Shown: piece by piece, positions 12,321 to 24,846 of the stretch
How the letters are laid out: every line of letters starts with the position of its first letter
Position numbering within the stretch: the stretch's first letter is position 1
NCBI RefSeq assembly: GCF_014529535.1
Contig: NC_050735.1
Coordinates: 6,397,739-6,461,738, forward strand
Source of the DNA: Bradysia coprophila
Lineage: Eukaryota; Arthropoda; Insecta; Diptera; Sciaridae
Direction: 5' to 3'
Length of the DNA: 64,000 bases
Made by a program: the position numbers and the translations under genes
Notes under the pieces: model-generated
Databases searched by the model: none
What the model was told of the DNA's origin: nothing
What the model saw: the letters and a program-made list of their open reading frames with translations, nothing else

Positions 12321-12467
12321 TACCTAGGACTTTTTCTCCGTCCAATATGAAAAATACTATTCGTACCACGGACTAAAAGTCTTTTTTAGCGTTTTCGATT
12401 CCAGACCTCGCCTTCGGCTCTGTCTGGAAACTTCTCACACGCTAAAAAAGACTTTAAGTCCTAGGGA
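12321..12467. repeat. Fold-back repeat, about 147 bp
   Basis: Left CCTAGGACTTTTT and AAAAGTCTTTTTTAGCG pair with right CGCTAAAAAAGACTTTAAGT and CCTAGG. The centre is a second hairpin around TCCAGACCTCGCCTTCGGC. Confidence 0.65.
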
Positions 12468-12611
12468 CGAAATGTATACTATTCTATTCTTCAACAACAA
12501 CGAAATGAATGCTACCCGTAATTTTTCAAAGCTAAAACTCACTGAGAAGACACAAACAATAATTTACACGTTGCACCCCCGAAAACTCGTTTTCTTCCAC
12601 GGACTAGCGGT

Positions 12612-12694
12612 ATAACTCGTTCTAGCCTGTACTCGTTCGGGATACAACTTGCGAAATTGCCTAAAATCAATCGTGCAAGACCAATACACCAATA
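12612..12694. repeat. Remnant of the GCGAAATTGCCTAAAATCAA repeat family
   Basis: Carries TTGCGAAATTGCCTAAAATC followed by AATCGTGCAAGACCAATACA. This is a dispersed end sequence also found at about 48711, 49230, 50545 and (both ends, decayed) 55275-55373. Confidence 0.6.
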
Positions 12695-12914
12695 ACTCTT
12701 GTAATGCTTTGAATATTGTTATTTTGACTTGTGTCATTACATCTCTCACCGTCGGCTCGAGCTGCAAAAATCACATCTGTTACAAAATATCTCCAAACCA
12801 GCCACTTTTTTCGTTGTACACACACGGAATTTCTGTGTTTTGCTTGAGTTTCTGACTTCTCCATATAAATTTACAAAATTCACAAAAAACCAGTAAAAAC
12901 CACAAAACAGGGGC

Positions 12915-13128
12915 GGAATTACGGCTGCATTTCTCTATTCTCTACTCTACCTGGTAGAGAAATATTGTGCACATTCTGTGCACAGAAAATGTACAAAATG
13001 TGTATATAACGAACACATAATTTACAGTACACATTTAGTACACATATTGAGCATATTCTGTGCACAGAATGTGCACAATATTTCTCTACCAGGTAGAGTA
13101 GAGAATAGAGAAATGCAGCCGTAATTCC
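12915..13128. mobile_element. Fold-back element with perfect arms of about 74 bp
   Basis: Left arm 12915-12988 begins GGAATTACGGCTGCATTTCT. The right arm 13055-13128 is its exact reverse complement through TTCTGTGCACAGAA. The loop is about 66 bases. Perfect arms suggest a young insertion or ongoing correction between arms. No frame; no clear target duplication beside it. Confidence 0.85.
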
Positions 13129-15397
13129 TCTCCAGAAAATGTGTCGATTTTCAAAATTCCGCTAGTGCAGTTGATTCCACAAATTCCATCCACACCACAG
13201 TCACATAATTACATTCGTCAGAGTTTGAAGTAGTAGATGTGACATTTACATGAGAATAACGCACACATGCAATCACGTACTTCAAAACCATTGGTGAGTT
13301 TGCATACACTGTTGTAAACAAGAACTAAAATGCATCGATCGTTTACAACATACTTTCTAAGATATTTGCTATATATCTACTGAAAACTCGAAAGAATTCT
13401 TTGGGCTTCAGAATAAAAGCTCCGTTCTTATCAGCTGAAAGTGAAAACCAATTGGTGATTCTTATGGTATGTTTCTGGGTCGTGAAATAAGTTGCAAAAG
13501 AAATACAGCCAATGAAAAGATCTCGACAAAGTTTTTAACGTAATTTTGTGGTATGTGCGAAACACCTAAACATGGCACATCTTTACGTATGGTGCAATGA
13601 TAATTGTTCAATGCAATTTCGTCAATTTTTATCTATAAGTTAAAAGAAATCAAAACCAATATTTATCCATCAACCGCATGAAGAGCACGAAACCGATGTA
13701 TGCGAGAGTCGAGGTGAGAGTGAATGTTTCATGTTAACGCTAAAAGAGTTGCATACATACATTTACCTGCACTGCAAGAAACGGTTTGTTTATGAATACA
13801 CAGTCCGTGTGTAATACGAGAATGTGATAAAAGCTAAAGACGCTGACACGAAGACGAAGACGCTCTCGTCGCATTGATATCTCTCGACAATATTTTTTTA
13901 TTAAATGAGTATATGTGCGTCGCGTAACAGTTGTGGCCATATTTTCATTTTCATTTCGCTGCTGAAATCAGTCCTTGCAAGGTTATGCAGATGAACACAC
14001 GCGAATCACAGAGAATTTGTAATTTGTGCTTTTCAAACGAAACGCAACCGATTCTGTTGATGTTACGTTGATTGGAAATTGTCTTGGTTATTATATATTT
14101 TTCTCGAACGTTTCGAATTCGTTTATTAAGTGAACATTGAAGTGTCACAGTAAATTTTTCAATTGAATTTCAGTTTATGAAAAACGTTTTTTTTTTTAAA
14201 TAAATTTTCGATTTGAGTGTTGAGTTTGAATTAGTTTTTTTTTCGCCAACAAGCAAATTATACAATTGATTTAACAGTGACTTGAATTCAGTATAATTAT
14301 ACTATAGACAAAAGCAGCGTGAATAAATCACCAGTCAAAACACAATTGGAAATTATTAAATGGTTTATCTTGTGAGTATAACATGAAAGTTTTTAAAACT
14401 GAATGCGGTGATGAATTGTATTGTAAAAATTTCGTAAATGTTGCAATTTATTTGGGTAAAATATAAATTTACGAAATTGGTCATGCCTTGTTTTGGTTGC
14501 AATGATACTCTAAACAGATAAATACTACTGAAAACAGAAGAGATATATGGTGTCTCAGCCTCACATTCACGATAAAATGTTTACTTAAATATGACAAAAA
14601 TTACGGAAATGCCGAATTAGTCGCTCGAGATAGAAGGTAGTGTAACTCTAAACTGCACACCGTAACTATTTTTTTAAAGAGAAATATTACGGAAAAGAGA
14701 AATTCTTTTAATGGCTAACACAAACCATTTTTATTGCGTGGATTTTTCACATTAAATGTAATTTAAGTGCAGATATTGACTTGAATTTAATATAAAATTT
14801 TATTTTATTAAAAAAAACCATGCAAGACCTGACAAACCGAAAAAAAAACTTGTAATCACCATTGCAGTTGCTCTTTTATATATGGCCTTCGCGATGTTTT
14901 ATATGTTTTAACGGTTGGCGTAGACATATAACTCATTTTTTTTTCTTCTATCTATTTAAATGCCATTTCCCGCAATATCTTGAAAACATTTCCTTAAATC
15001 GAATATGTCTACCAGGTAGACTCTACCTACATTGATTTTTTGCTGTTGTGTATTTCTATCAAGCTCTCTGTCCTTTCAAATTTCGCATAATGAAACAAAA
15101 AACGCTTGCGGACGGTTACGAACGTAAATATTTACAATCTGAAGCAAGATAATTATGTTGCTAAAGCTCTCACCGTTAAATCTCGTGCTTAAACGGCAGT
15201 TGTGTCGGTGTCTGGTCAATTATGATAAATCTGTGCCATAAGTTCAAATTCTCTTCAATTTATTAAATAAGATTTTATGAAAAATTATTATTTAAGATAA
15301 CAGCAACGAAATAAATAAACTGCTCGTAACGTAATAGTGAATACATTATATTCTCTACTACACTGAGACTGTCGTTTCGTCTATACGAATTTATTAA

Positions 15398-15428
<31 letters not shown>

Positions 15429-15902
15429 ACAAAAAAAAAAATTATCAAAACTCCGCTTAAAATATCGTGTGGATTTCTCTTGTCTTTATTTATTTTTTGT
15501 AACCGAGATTGCATTATGTTCTCCATTGTCGTGTTGGTTGGGTTTCACTCATTATTGATAACAAATTGATGATTGTTCGGTTGTTTAAGCAAACTGGAAA
15601 CGCTTTAATTATGCATCGATTGAAAATCGTACACTTTTAAGCGAAAACCCCATTCATAATACGATCAGTATACAGAAATCTAATCGAGTTTTCACGCTTT
15701 TTCCACTTCTCTGCGAGGAAGGAAGTACTTTCAAAATATTTTTAATTGAAAAGTTTAATATTTCGCAGCGAGAAATGAGATCACGCATGGTAAAACAGAA
15801 ACTCTGTGTAATTGGTCTTTGAGTTGATAATTCAAAAGCGAATAGTTTGAGTTTTAGAGTTTGCTCTCAAGATCTTTTGCACCTACAACTGTCTTACCTC
15901 TA
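13129..15902. other. AT-rich intergenic sequence
   Basis: No gene was recognised. A long A-rich tract lies at about 15395-15445. A donor-like GTGAGTAT follows an ATG at about 14359-14373, but no partner exon could be identified. Confidence 0.5.
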
Positions 15903-16240
15903 ACTAGAGATGAGCACGAGGATTTTCGAAACCAAACCCAAAACCCGCCAGTTTTTGAAAATTGAGAACTCTAACCCGACCCGAATTAAATTTGTGAAAG
16001 CCAATAACCCGATAAAATTGACGTTGGTTCATCATGCCAGTTAAATAATCGACTTAAAACCAACGACGGTCCATACAGAATACCAGTTTCTGAACAATAC
16101 TCCAACTTTAAATGATTACAATTTGGTTAAAGTCCGACCAGATCTAAACGCGAATAACATTTTTGAAACCTGAAAGCCCGGTAAAATTAAATTGGGTCTT
16201 TTATCAAGTTCGGGTAACCCGCTCATTTCTATCTCTAGCT
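15903..16240. repeat. Inverted-repeat element, about 338 bp
   Basis: CTAGAGATGAGC near the left edge is matched in inverse by GCTCATTTCTATCTCTAG at the right edge. The interior repeats AACCCG and AAACCCG motifs. A non-autonomous DNA element is likely; no target duplication was verified. Confidence 0.6.
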
Positions 16241-18604
16241 ATAGTAAAGATTTTGATTTTTCGAAGAGTTTGCATGCAGGAGGGGCGGTCCAACTTTAAG
16301 AAGTTCAAGTTGATGATAGTTTTGAGTCAATTCGTCGACGCACTTCAAGAATGAGTGGTACCCGAAGGTACCCTAAAATTTCTGTTTGAAGTGCGCTGAT
16401 CGATTTCTTTTCAATGAATCTTAGCAAGATTATCTTAGGAATGCCATTGTATGGTACTATCTCCGATATAAATCTGGGTCTAGAGAAAAATCTTTTTTGG
16501 TTTAATTAAAGGGGTAGAAGAATTGGTTGGAAATAAAAGTCCGACTTTAATTTAATTTAAATCCAAGCCAGAACACTAGACACCTAAAACCACCGAGCTA
16601 CAAGGCATTATATCCTGACATCAGCAAAGTTTTTAATTCGAACTGTCTTTCGAAACGAAGATGTCAATGTTAATCTTGATTCAAGATTCTCGCATATTTT
16701 CAAGTGATAAGTACGTCAATCTTATCATTTTTCATTAATTTTCTTCGAAAAGACGTTTTTTTTAGATTAAGGTTATTTCGTTACAGCCCTAAATGTTGAC
16801 TGGTCTAGAAAAAGCAACAAACAGAAAGATTTATCGGGTGTTGTTTACCACCTTTGTCGGTCATGGAATTTTTATTTAATGAGAAGATAGTTAAAAAACA
16901 GCCTAGACGAGATTATCTGTTCGATAAATTAAATTTATTCCGTCCATAATGTGAGACACAAACGCAAATTCTTCAGTTATACGGCCGAAACCTAATTTAC
17001 AAAAATTAATAAATTTTAGTGTCTGAATTCCTCAAGAGCTTAGTCCTTGGCATAACAATCTTATTTATTGATTTTGTGAATTTATTATTTTGATTTTGTT
17101 TACATTTTTTTAAAACTCAAACCTAACAGCATAAATCAAAGACGAGCATAGTATCTCAACGAGCATACCGAATTCAATTTTCTGTAAAAACAAAATGTGA
17201 CTTCATTGTTTGAAGATTTTTGTTTATTTGCTGGTAAAAAAAAATTGCTGCGGAAATTGTTTTTCCGTTAAATTGACTAAAAAATTGTATTTTACAAAAT
17301 CCATGACATTAACTTGAGTACATTTTAGTCAAACAATGGAATATTTTACGTTGCAATTGACTCTCACGTTTCTAAACGATTACCGAGAAGAAATCTTTGA
17401 ATTCGTTTAAGCGTATTTCATTGTCAATCAAATGCCATTGGCCCTTGACCATGCACAAAACCTATAGTCATGCTCGTCAACAATAGAATTGATTAGAATT
17501 TAAACGATGATTCGTTCAAAAAGCGCTTATTTCTCTCAAACTGTAAATCATTTTCCGTGCAATTATCTAGATTTCCTTCATTTCCATTGACAAACAACCG
17601 CTTAATGAGTGAAAAATAATAAATGCAGAAAAATCAACGAACACACCATTTCGTTCAAGATTCTAAACGTTCAAGAGAAACTTACAGTATCATGCTGATG
17701 TGTAACTGTGTGCTGAAAGAAATGTTGAGATATTACGTGACTGGTAAGGCAATAGTAAATTAGTAACTTCTAAAAGGAAAATTATGCAAGACATTGTGGT
17801 ATGCTTATAAAATTAACGATGATCAGCGGCACTATACGATTTATGTGTTCAAGGTTCGCATATAAATATTTTTTTTTGTTAAAACTATTTTTATTGTTTA
17901 CCGAAATACACCTCATATGATAACGACGAATATGAGCATCAGCGTCACCACTATCACCAGCAATATTATTCAAATATAGTCAAATTTTCCTTTGTTTTTA
18001 TTAGGCTCAAAAAAAATGTCAAGGGCAATGAAGTGTTTGTTTGATTACAATAAAAACAACCTTTAATACATTCACAATGGACGATACGGGACGGTCGTTA
18101 AATTCAATTTTATTATAGAAAATTTACATTATTTTGGCAAGCTTGTGCTTGAGGTGTTTTTCATTTTCTTTTCGTTATTAATTTCAAATTAATTTTATTT
18201 TGAAAATGGTCGTCTCGTGCGGTTATCTCTCGTTTAATTTTATTTGTTTATTATATATATCATTCATCAACGACCTTTTCAATTCATCATCAATTAGCAT
18301 GAAAAACACTTGTGTGGTTCCATTGATTGTTTTTTAAAGATTTTTTCTTCATTTATTAATGAATTTATTCGTTGTTTGATGAGATATCATCACTATTTTA
18401 ATGACATAACAACATTTACCTGAGTCAATGATTTCTTTTAAATTGGATAATGAACTGAGCATTAGTATCGATTAAATAGAAACAGTTTGCTTGTAAAAAT
18501 CTAACAAATACTTATAAAGTTAAATATCAAATAACAGCGAGTACACACAGTCGTTTGACAGTGCAGCTCTTTGGCATTATTAAAAAATTTGCTATTTACT
18601 CCAG
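16241..18604. other. AT-rich intergenic sequence
   Basis: Nothing coding or repetitive was recognised with confidence. Confidence 0.5.
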
Positions 18605-18907
18605 GCAGAGCCTATTTTTTTAGGAATTTAATTACAGTCTGTTTTTCTTAGCTCGAAACATTTTGGGATTTTCAGCAAATTCAAATTTTGCGCCAAGGTA
18701 TCATCTACTGGAAATCACTTGATTGACTGTGAACATCTATGACTGTTAAAACTCTGATAAATCTAAATTTATGCTTTCTAAAGGTGAACAAACTGTACTA
18801 AAAATTCCTGAAAACTGATAAATTTAACAATAAAGGAAAATTTCAACAAATTTTTAAAAAATTTTTACGAAGTTTGTGGAATTAAATTCCTAAAAATAGG
18901 CCCTGCT
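18605..18907. mobile_element. Fold-back element, CAGGGCCTATTTTT family
   Basis: Left end CAGAGCCTATTTTTTTAGG and right end CCTAAAAATAGGCCCTG are inverted copies. The same ends bound the element at 31764-32182. No target duplication is visible here. Confidence 0.7.
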
Positions 18908-21900
18908 GCAGAAGCAATAATTGTAAAAATAAATGTAATTTGCTTTGACTTCGTGTTTAAAAACATTTTTTTTTCTTTCCGTTGAGTTTAAATCGGTTTC
19001 GATCACTGATTTGTTTGTCCATTACGTTTTTTGAAGTGAATTTCTAACACCGTTTTATTGGTTTCGTTGTGTTGAATTGTTAGAGTGGACCTGCAGGATG
19101 GGATAAAAAAGCAGACTTCGTGAATTGTCAAGCTCTTATATGTTACAGTTTGGTCTGTTATGCATACCCATACCCGCACTGTCTCGGCTGAGTCGATTTT
19201 ACCGCTGTTAGAGCCATAGATCCTCGTTAAATTTAATCGACAACCAATCTGTGAAATTTCCTGGGTAGCATAGAAATTTAGATGACCTTTTACAGAGGAT
19301 ACCACGCAGGTCACCACTCGTGAAATTAACAAATCTGTGACGTCTTTCCATTTAAGTATTTTCGTGAGGTTGACTAAAAATCTTTTATTTCATCAATCTG
19401 TACACACATTTTGCAACCGAAACATCAGCATTCACAGTATTTGCTTCAAATATATAATAGTTTCCAACACTCATAGTGTACCACAATCTCAAGTTTCTCT
19501 CTCAACCAATTTGATTTATCTACTTGTGCATTGACTACGAGAAAGTAGTTTCCAATGATTATTATTGGCTGACCTAAATCTAACGTATCAGCCGTAAAAT
19601 CATTAATTAATATTACTTTGTGTTGTCTACAACGACACGGTATCAATGTGATGAATTTCCTTTGATTGTAACGTTCAATAAATTGAATGGATAACACTTA
19701 TTCCAATTCGATCGTGTTGAATAATTCGATAGCATAAATGGATCAATAAAGAAAAGAAAAAAAAAACTTTTGAGGAAACTTGCTGAAGAAAGTCTACAAA
19801 GATAAAGTCGACAAACAGACAAACAGCGAATACAAACCGCAAGACAGGAAGAATATTACATTTTCTTATTTCAAAATGTTAATTATATTATGTTACAAAA
19901 TAATATAAAATCAAAAATATTTCCCTCTAACATACAATCCATACTTATCGGTATTTATTTGCCAAATGCCATTTTCAACTGGAAACATATACCGTATGCA
20001 CATAACTGGTTATTTTTTCAGTAAAATCTTTGAGTGTAATGCAATTTTGCATTGAACACATTGTGCATGCAGTCAATAATATTATACTCAAGCTGCTTTA
20101 AGAGTCAAGCAGTTTAGTTCTTCAATTTCAAATACTCTTTGGTGTAAAAGTATTCAAGCGTACGATGGTTAGCTTTAGTTGAGTTGCATTACGACTATAT
20201 CTTGCACACTACGAGAACTACAGGTTTTGAATGCTCTACAGTGTTGATTACTCGAACTTACTGAACTGACATCGGTGTTTCTCTTCTTATACTCCAAAAG
20301 AAATGAAAAGTTATGAGCACGGCACAAGACGTACAAGCCTAGCTGCTTCTGATTTATAACTTTGTATTTTGTACTGAGCCAGTCAGTGAAACCTTTAAAA
20401 GATGTTTCCTATAATCAATATCTATAGTTTACCAAAGACACGAAAGCTCTACATCAACATCTACACCCCAAGCCGAGACTCAAGTAGTTTTCAAAAAATC
20501 GCTTTCATACCTGTCTGCGAAAGAGTATAGTTAGTCCACAAAATTGCTCCTTTGTGATTCTGTTAAGTGCTAAAAGTTTCAAACTCTTTCAGATTTTTAC
20601 ACTTTCTTGTCCTTTGACGCCACGTATTTTTTGGTCTATCAATTTTTTGCTTACCATGTGGTGTTTGAATCCGCTTGTAACTAATGTCTTTAATATTTAA
20701 ACGGTTGATGAATCTACTACTTCATTAGTTTTAACATCACACTATTCACGTTATTTATGTCTTTTGAAGTAGATCGTTACGAAATTCGTTTAAAAAAATT
20801 CTGATGGAAATAATCATTTCTCTACTTTTGCAACTACTTCAGTCGGGAAGTTGTCTTTTGAAGTACTTGCGAAAGTTTTGGCAAAAAATTCTAGCGAAAG
20901 ATTTCCTTTTACGACTTTTTGGCAACTACTTCGTTCCTCCACAACCTTTGAAATTAAGAATAGAGACGAATCGTTGGAGATAATATCTTCAAAATTCATC
21001 GTTTACTCGGTTCCAATATTTAATTTTTTAGTAAATTTGCAAATAACTGGAAATCTGCAATTCTTGAAACGTAATTGAAACAATCATCTCTCACCACTTC
21101 TGAATCTCAATCGTAACTTCTCAAGAAATCATCATGAAACATCGGCTCAATTAAATTTTTACTGAGTTCTAGCATCATGCAATAATTTCATTGCATTGCA
21201 ATTTCTTGTGCATGTGATTGGAAATATAATAAAATAATTGGCTCCGATTAAAGTGGTTAGCGTTGTGCGTAAGCGTATAATTCGAGATAATTTTTTTTTC
21301 TTCATCAATTTATTTTCGAAGTTGTTGAGTTGTTGTTAGTGTTAGTATTCACATGGTAAATTAATACTAAAAATTACCATCTGTTTGCTCTGCAAATTAT
21401 TTCTTTCCTCTGATTGCAACGGACAATTATTTACATCGATTTCTAAATATGCACACATACACCATGTCTCGACACAAGTGCGGTAGAACTTGTACTAGGC
21501 AGACATAAATTAAAATAAAAAAAAGATTTACTTGCAAGTAAAAAACCATAATAATAAAAACAGAAATTAAATAACATTATATCACAATAAGGTTCGTCGT
21601 GTCTTTGTGAATTGAAAGTCTTTCGTATTCATGTGGCACCATGGCACACATTTTTGTTGTTGTATTTATATTTCTTTGGAAATGATATGATTGTGCTGAT
21701 CATTTTAAACGGCAATATATCGTAGATAAATCGCAGTAATTAATTGTTTTGTAAGTCATCATAAATTTTGGAATGTGAAAGAGTTATTTGGGATCATTTA
21801 TGCGGTTTTTATAGACTTCGTATAGACTCAGTAGAGTCGACTAATCTTTTTTTCTTTTTCATATTCATTCCAAACTAGTTTGGTTCAACGATTTTGTTTT

Positions 21901-22929
21901 TGTTGACTTTTCGTCATTCCAATTAAACTCTCGTTAGGTGTTAAAAGTTAAGGAAATCATAACAAAACTATCCTATTATGTACACAAACGATTCAATCGT
22001 TTTACAAATTGAGCAAGAGCGTATCCAAAACAGATTGTGAAGTTACAATTTTAATAATAATTGTAATCAATATGGACCGCAGGTAATTTTTATATGCATG
22101 TACTATGTCCACACAATATAAATAATGTTTTGTGTAACAAAAGGAGGAAAAGGGAGGAAACATTTGAATTTTGGCGGTTTTAGAAGTTTGCTTCAAGGCT
22201 TTGTTTTTCAATTGTTGGAAGTATTTCTATATGCTGGCTATAACGTACAGTGCGAGAAACCCGTTTATCATAATCACCATAACGGCTTTACAATTGTCTT
22301 GCGTGCTTAGTGATTACCCCACTCGCCTGCAGATCTCACACTTACTGCCAAGACAACAAATTTCAAATTAACAAACAATAACGAAACGTACAATTTCCGT
22401 GTAGACAACAAGACCTTCAAATTTCATTTTGTTCTTTGATTAATGAAATTTCTCACATTTTTAACCGAAATCCACCTTTCAATACTGCACTTTCATGCGT
22501 CGCCACAACACTTTTCCGTCTGATAAACCTTCGGTATGTAAATGAAAGTCCTTGATTATTTCGACTAATTCAATACAAAACTCTGTGTACTGTACGGTAC
22601 TGTACAAACTGTATGTGAAAAGATTTTAATTTGACTTTATTTTCGCAAAAATCGAATTCGTTTGCCATTAGCATAAATTTATTGAAAAATGTACGACCTC
22701 TAGTTATCGGTCAAATTCGATTTTCAATTGATGGCTCACGTATAAAATGGAAGATGAAGATTCGATTGATATGCTTTGAAATCGTTCAATAGAAAAATCA
22801 ATTATCACATTTCTTATTGATGCTTAAGTTTCACATCATTTACAACCTTAAACTTTTCAAAACTGCGCTAACGAAATATGTATAGACTAGACGTAGGCAC
22901 ATACCACTGAATCCAAAGACTATTAAAAG
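18908..22929. other. AT-rich intergenic sequence
   Basis: No recognised gene. One open frame of 109 codons on the minus strand (19003-19332) stands out slightly in composition, but no family or splice context supports it. No complete transposon was seen. Confidence 0.45.
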
Positions 22930-23077
22930 ATAGGGTAAAACTACCAAAAACGAGCTCCCTCTACAAATACGAGCCCTCTATTATCCCTCCTATGTTTCCC
23001 ATTCGAACGAACAATATAAAAGATAAATTAGTGTCTGCATTCCAACAGGGGCTCGTATTAGATAGTTTTACCTTATA
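22930..23077. mobile_element. Small inverted-repeat element, about 148 bp
   Basis: TAGGGTAAAACTACCAAAAA with ACGAGC on the left pairs with GGGGCTCGTATTAGATAGTT and TTACCTTATA on the right. No frame is present. Confidence 0.65.
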
Positions 23078-24357
23078 TATTCACTCATACGGCACAGAGT
23101 GCAGGTACTAATTCGATTTCTTACCGCTTCCAAAGTCGTGATGATTCATTCCTCATTCCATTATCTTAAGCCGAAAAAACATCCAACTTCCAGGGACTGT
23201 TCCCACAATCGTGATGATTCAGTTCTCATTCCATTATTATCTCCAGCAGACAGAATTCAGTGTTCCGACTCGATTCCGACACTGAATTCCTTTCTCACAA
23301 TAACAAGTGAATAATGTTTTGTGTATGAATTCAAATTAAGTAATCATACTGCAGCGGTAATTCATAATAACAACATCGATTGTAACAATATTGTTTATGG
23401 CTTTGTCATTTGAATATTTTTATTTATTGAAACAGATTCCATATGAATAAAAAAAAGAGTATGGACAGACAGGTATGTGTATGATACAATGAATACGATT
23501 TACTTTCTTCGGTTGTTGCTTTTATTTTAATTTATGTCGAGTTTGCTTTCAATTAAGTGTTTCTGGTTGCTTTCAACACTTTGGGTTTTGTTGTTGGACA
23601 CTTTTTTTTGGTTGGTAGAAGATCGATCGAACAACGTTCATGTTTGTACAAAATATTCGAAAATTTTGCCCGCATATGTTGAAATCGTTGATTCGTTTAT
23701 GTATTTCAATGCAAATTGAAGATTGCTACCAATTTTTTTTTCTCGTCGTACATTTGTTGTGCCCCACACAATGAATAAAAATTATGTGAAATGTTAAAAT
23801 CATTCATCACCGGTCTTCAACATAATGAAATAATAAAACGTAAATGTCGAATTTATTATCTAAAAATGAAATTGAAATGGTTTATCGCCCAGTTCGTTTG
23901 TCATTTGCATCATACTGTTTTCTTTTCCAAGGTCGTTGTAGGCTTAGGTTTTGGTTTTTTATAATCGGTTAATTAGAAAACCAGCGGTCCCACTCAAAAT
24001 TTCGTGTCCTATCGAAGCTAACTGTGAATAACTGTGAATAAGTCAAAGACGCTCAAAGCTTTGCAAAAATTGAACTTTATAACTAGTTCGATTATAGTTG
24101 GAACTCAAAAAATTTCGACAGAAATGGCAGAGAAGTAGCTACAAGCTCCAATTTCTGTTAGAAGATCACGGCATAATCTAGTAAGTAGTTTATAAGAAAA
24201 TTTACGATGTTTTTTGGTGGTAATGTTATTTTATAGAAACAGTCGCGACACCGATTATTGTAGATACTTTTATACTGTCCCGCTCGAGTGGTAAGGCCAT
24301 CCTTCACTGAGTGTCATCCCTCCACCGTGTTTTTCTCAATATGTATTTCGAACAGTG
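23078..24357. other. AT-rich intergenic sequence
   Basis: A GTCGTGATGATTCA... / CAATCGTGATGATTCA... direct repeat lies at about 23133-23245 (two copies about 77 bases apart). No gene was recognised. Confidence 0.5.
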
Positions 24358-24846
24358 AGGGATTCTTTTCAAAAACGACCTGCCGAAATCGGACGCATTT
24401 TCTAGTGCATTTTTTGATATGTGCCTAGATAGGTATTGGTCCCTAGAAGCCAAAACCACTTTCAAAAAAATTCGTCTAAGTTTGTCTTCACGCCGTTAGA
24501 AGTTCACCGTAATTGTCCATTTTTTACCCATACTTTCAACTGGTCATAACTCAGTGTGGATGAATTTTAAACCCAACAAGACCCAATCTGCCCCGAAAGT
24601 ACATACAATTACCTTTCAAATGACACCCCACACGACCTTTAATGTTTCGTGGCCTACAAGAAATTTCCATAAGAAAAGAGCATGTTTTCGGTTTTTGGTC
24701 ACCTCTCACTAGCCAGAGAAGCTTAGACGAATTTTTTTGAAAGTGGTTTTGGCTTCTAGGGACCAATACCTATCTAGGCGCATATCAAAAAATCCACTAG
24801 AAAATGCGTCCGATTTCGGCAGGTCGTTTTTCAAAAGAATCCCTCT
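24358..24846. mobile_element. Inverted-repeat element with arms of about 130 bp
   Basis: Left arm about 24358-24484 (GAGGGATTCTTTTC, GACCTGCCGAAATCGGACGC, GCCTAGATAGGTATTGGTCC) and right arm about 24718-24846 are near-perfect inverted copies. The unpaired middle is about 230 bases and shares blocks with the diverged copy at 10050-10446. Open frames across it come from the arms; no transposase was seen. Confidence 0.8.

Noticed and set aside
14340-14380. ATG with donor-like GTGAGTAT, possible first exon of a plus-strand gene
   Set aside because: No downstream exon could be linked; a six-base donor match is expected by chance.
19003-19332. 109-codon minus-strand open frame
   Set aside because: No family resemblance, no splice partners; length is possible by chance in this much AT-rich sequence.
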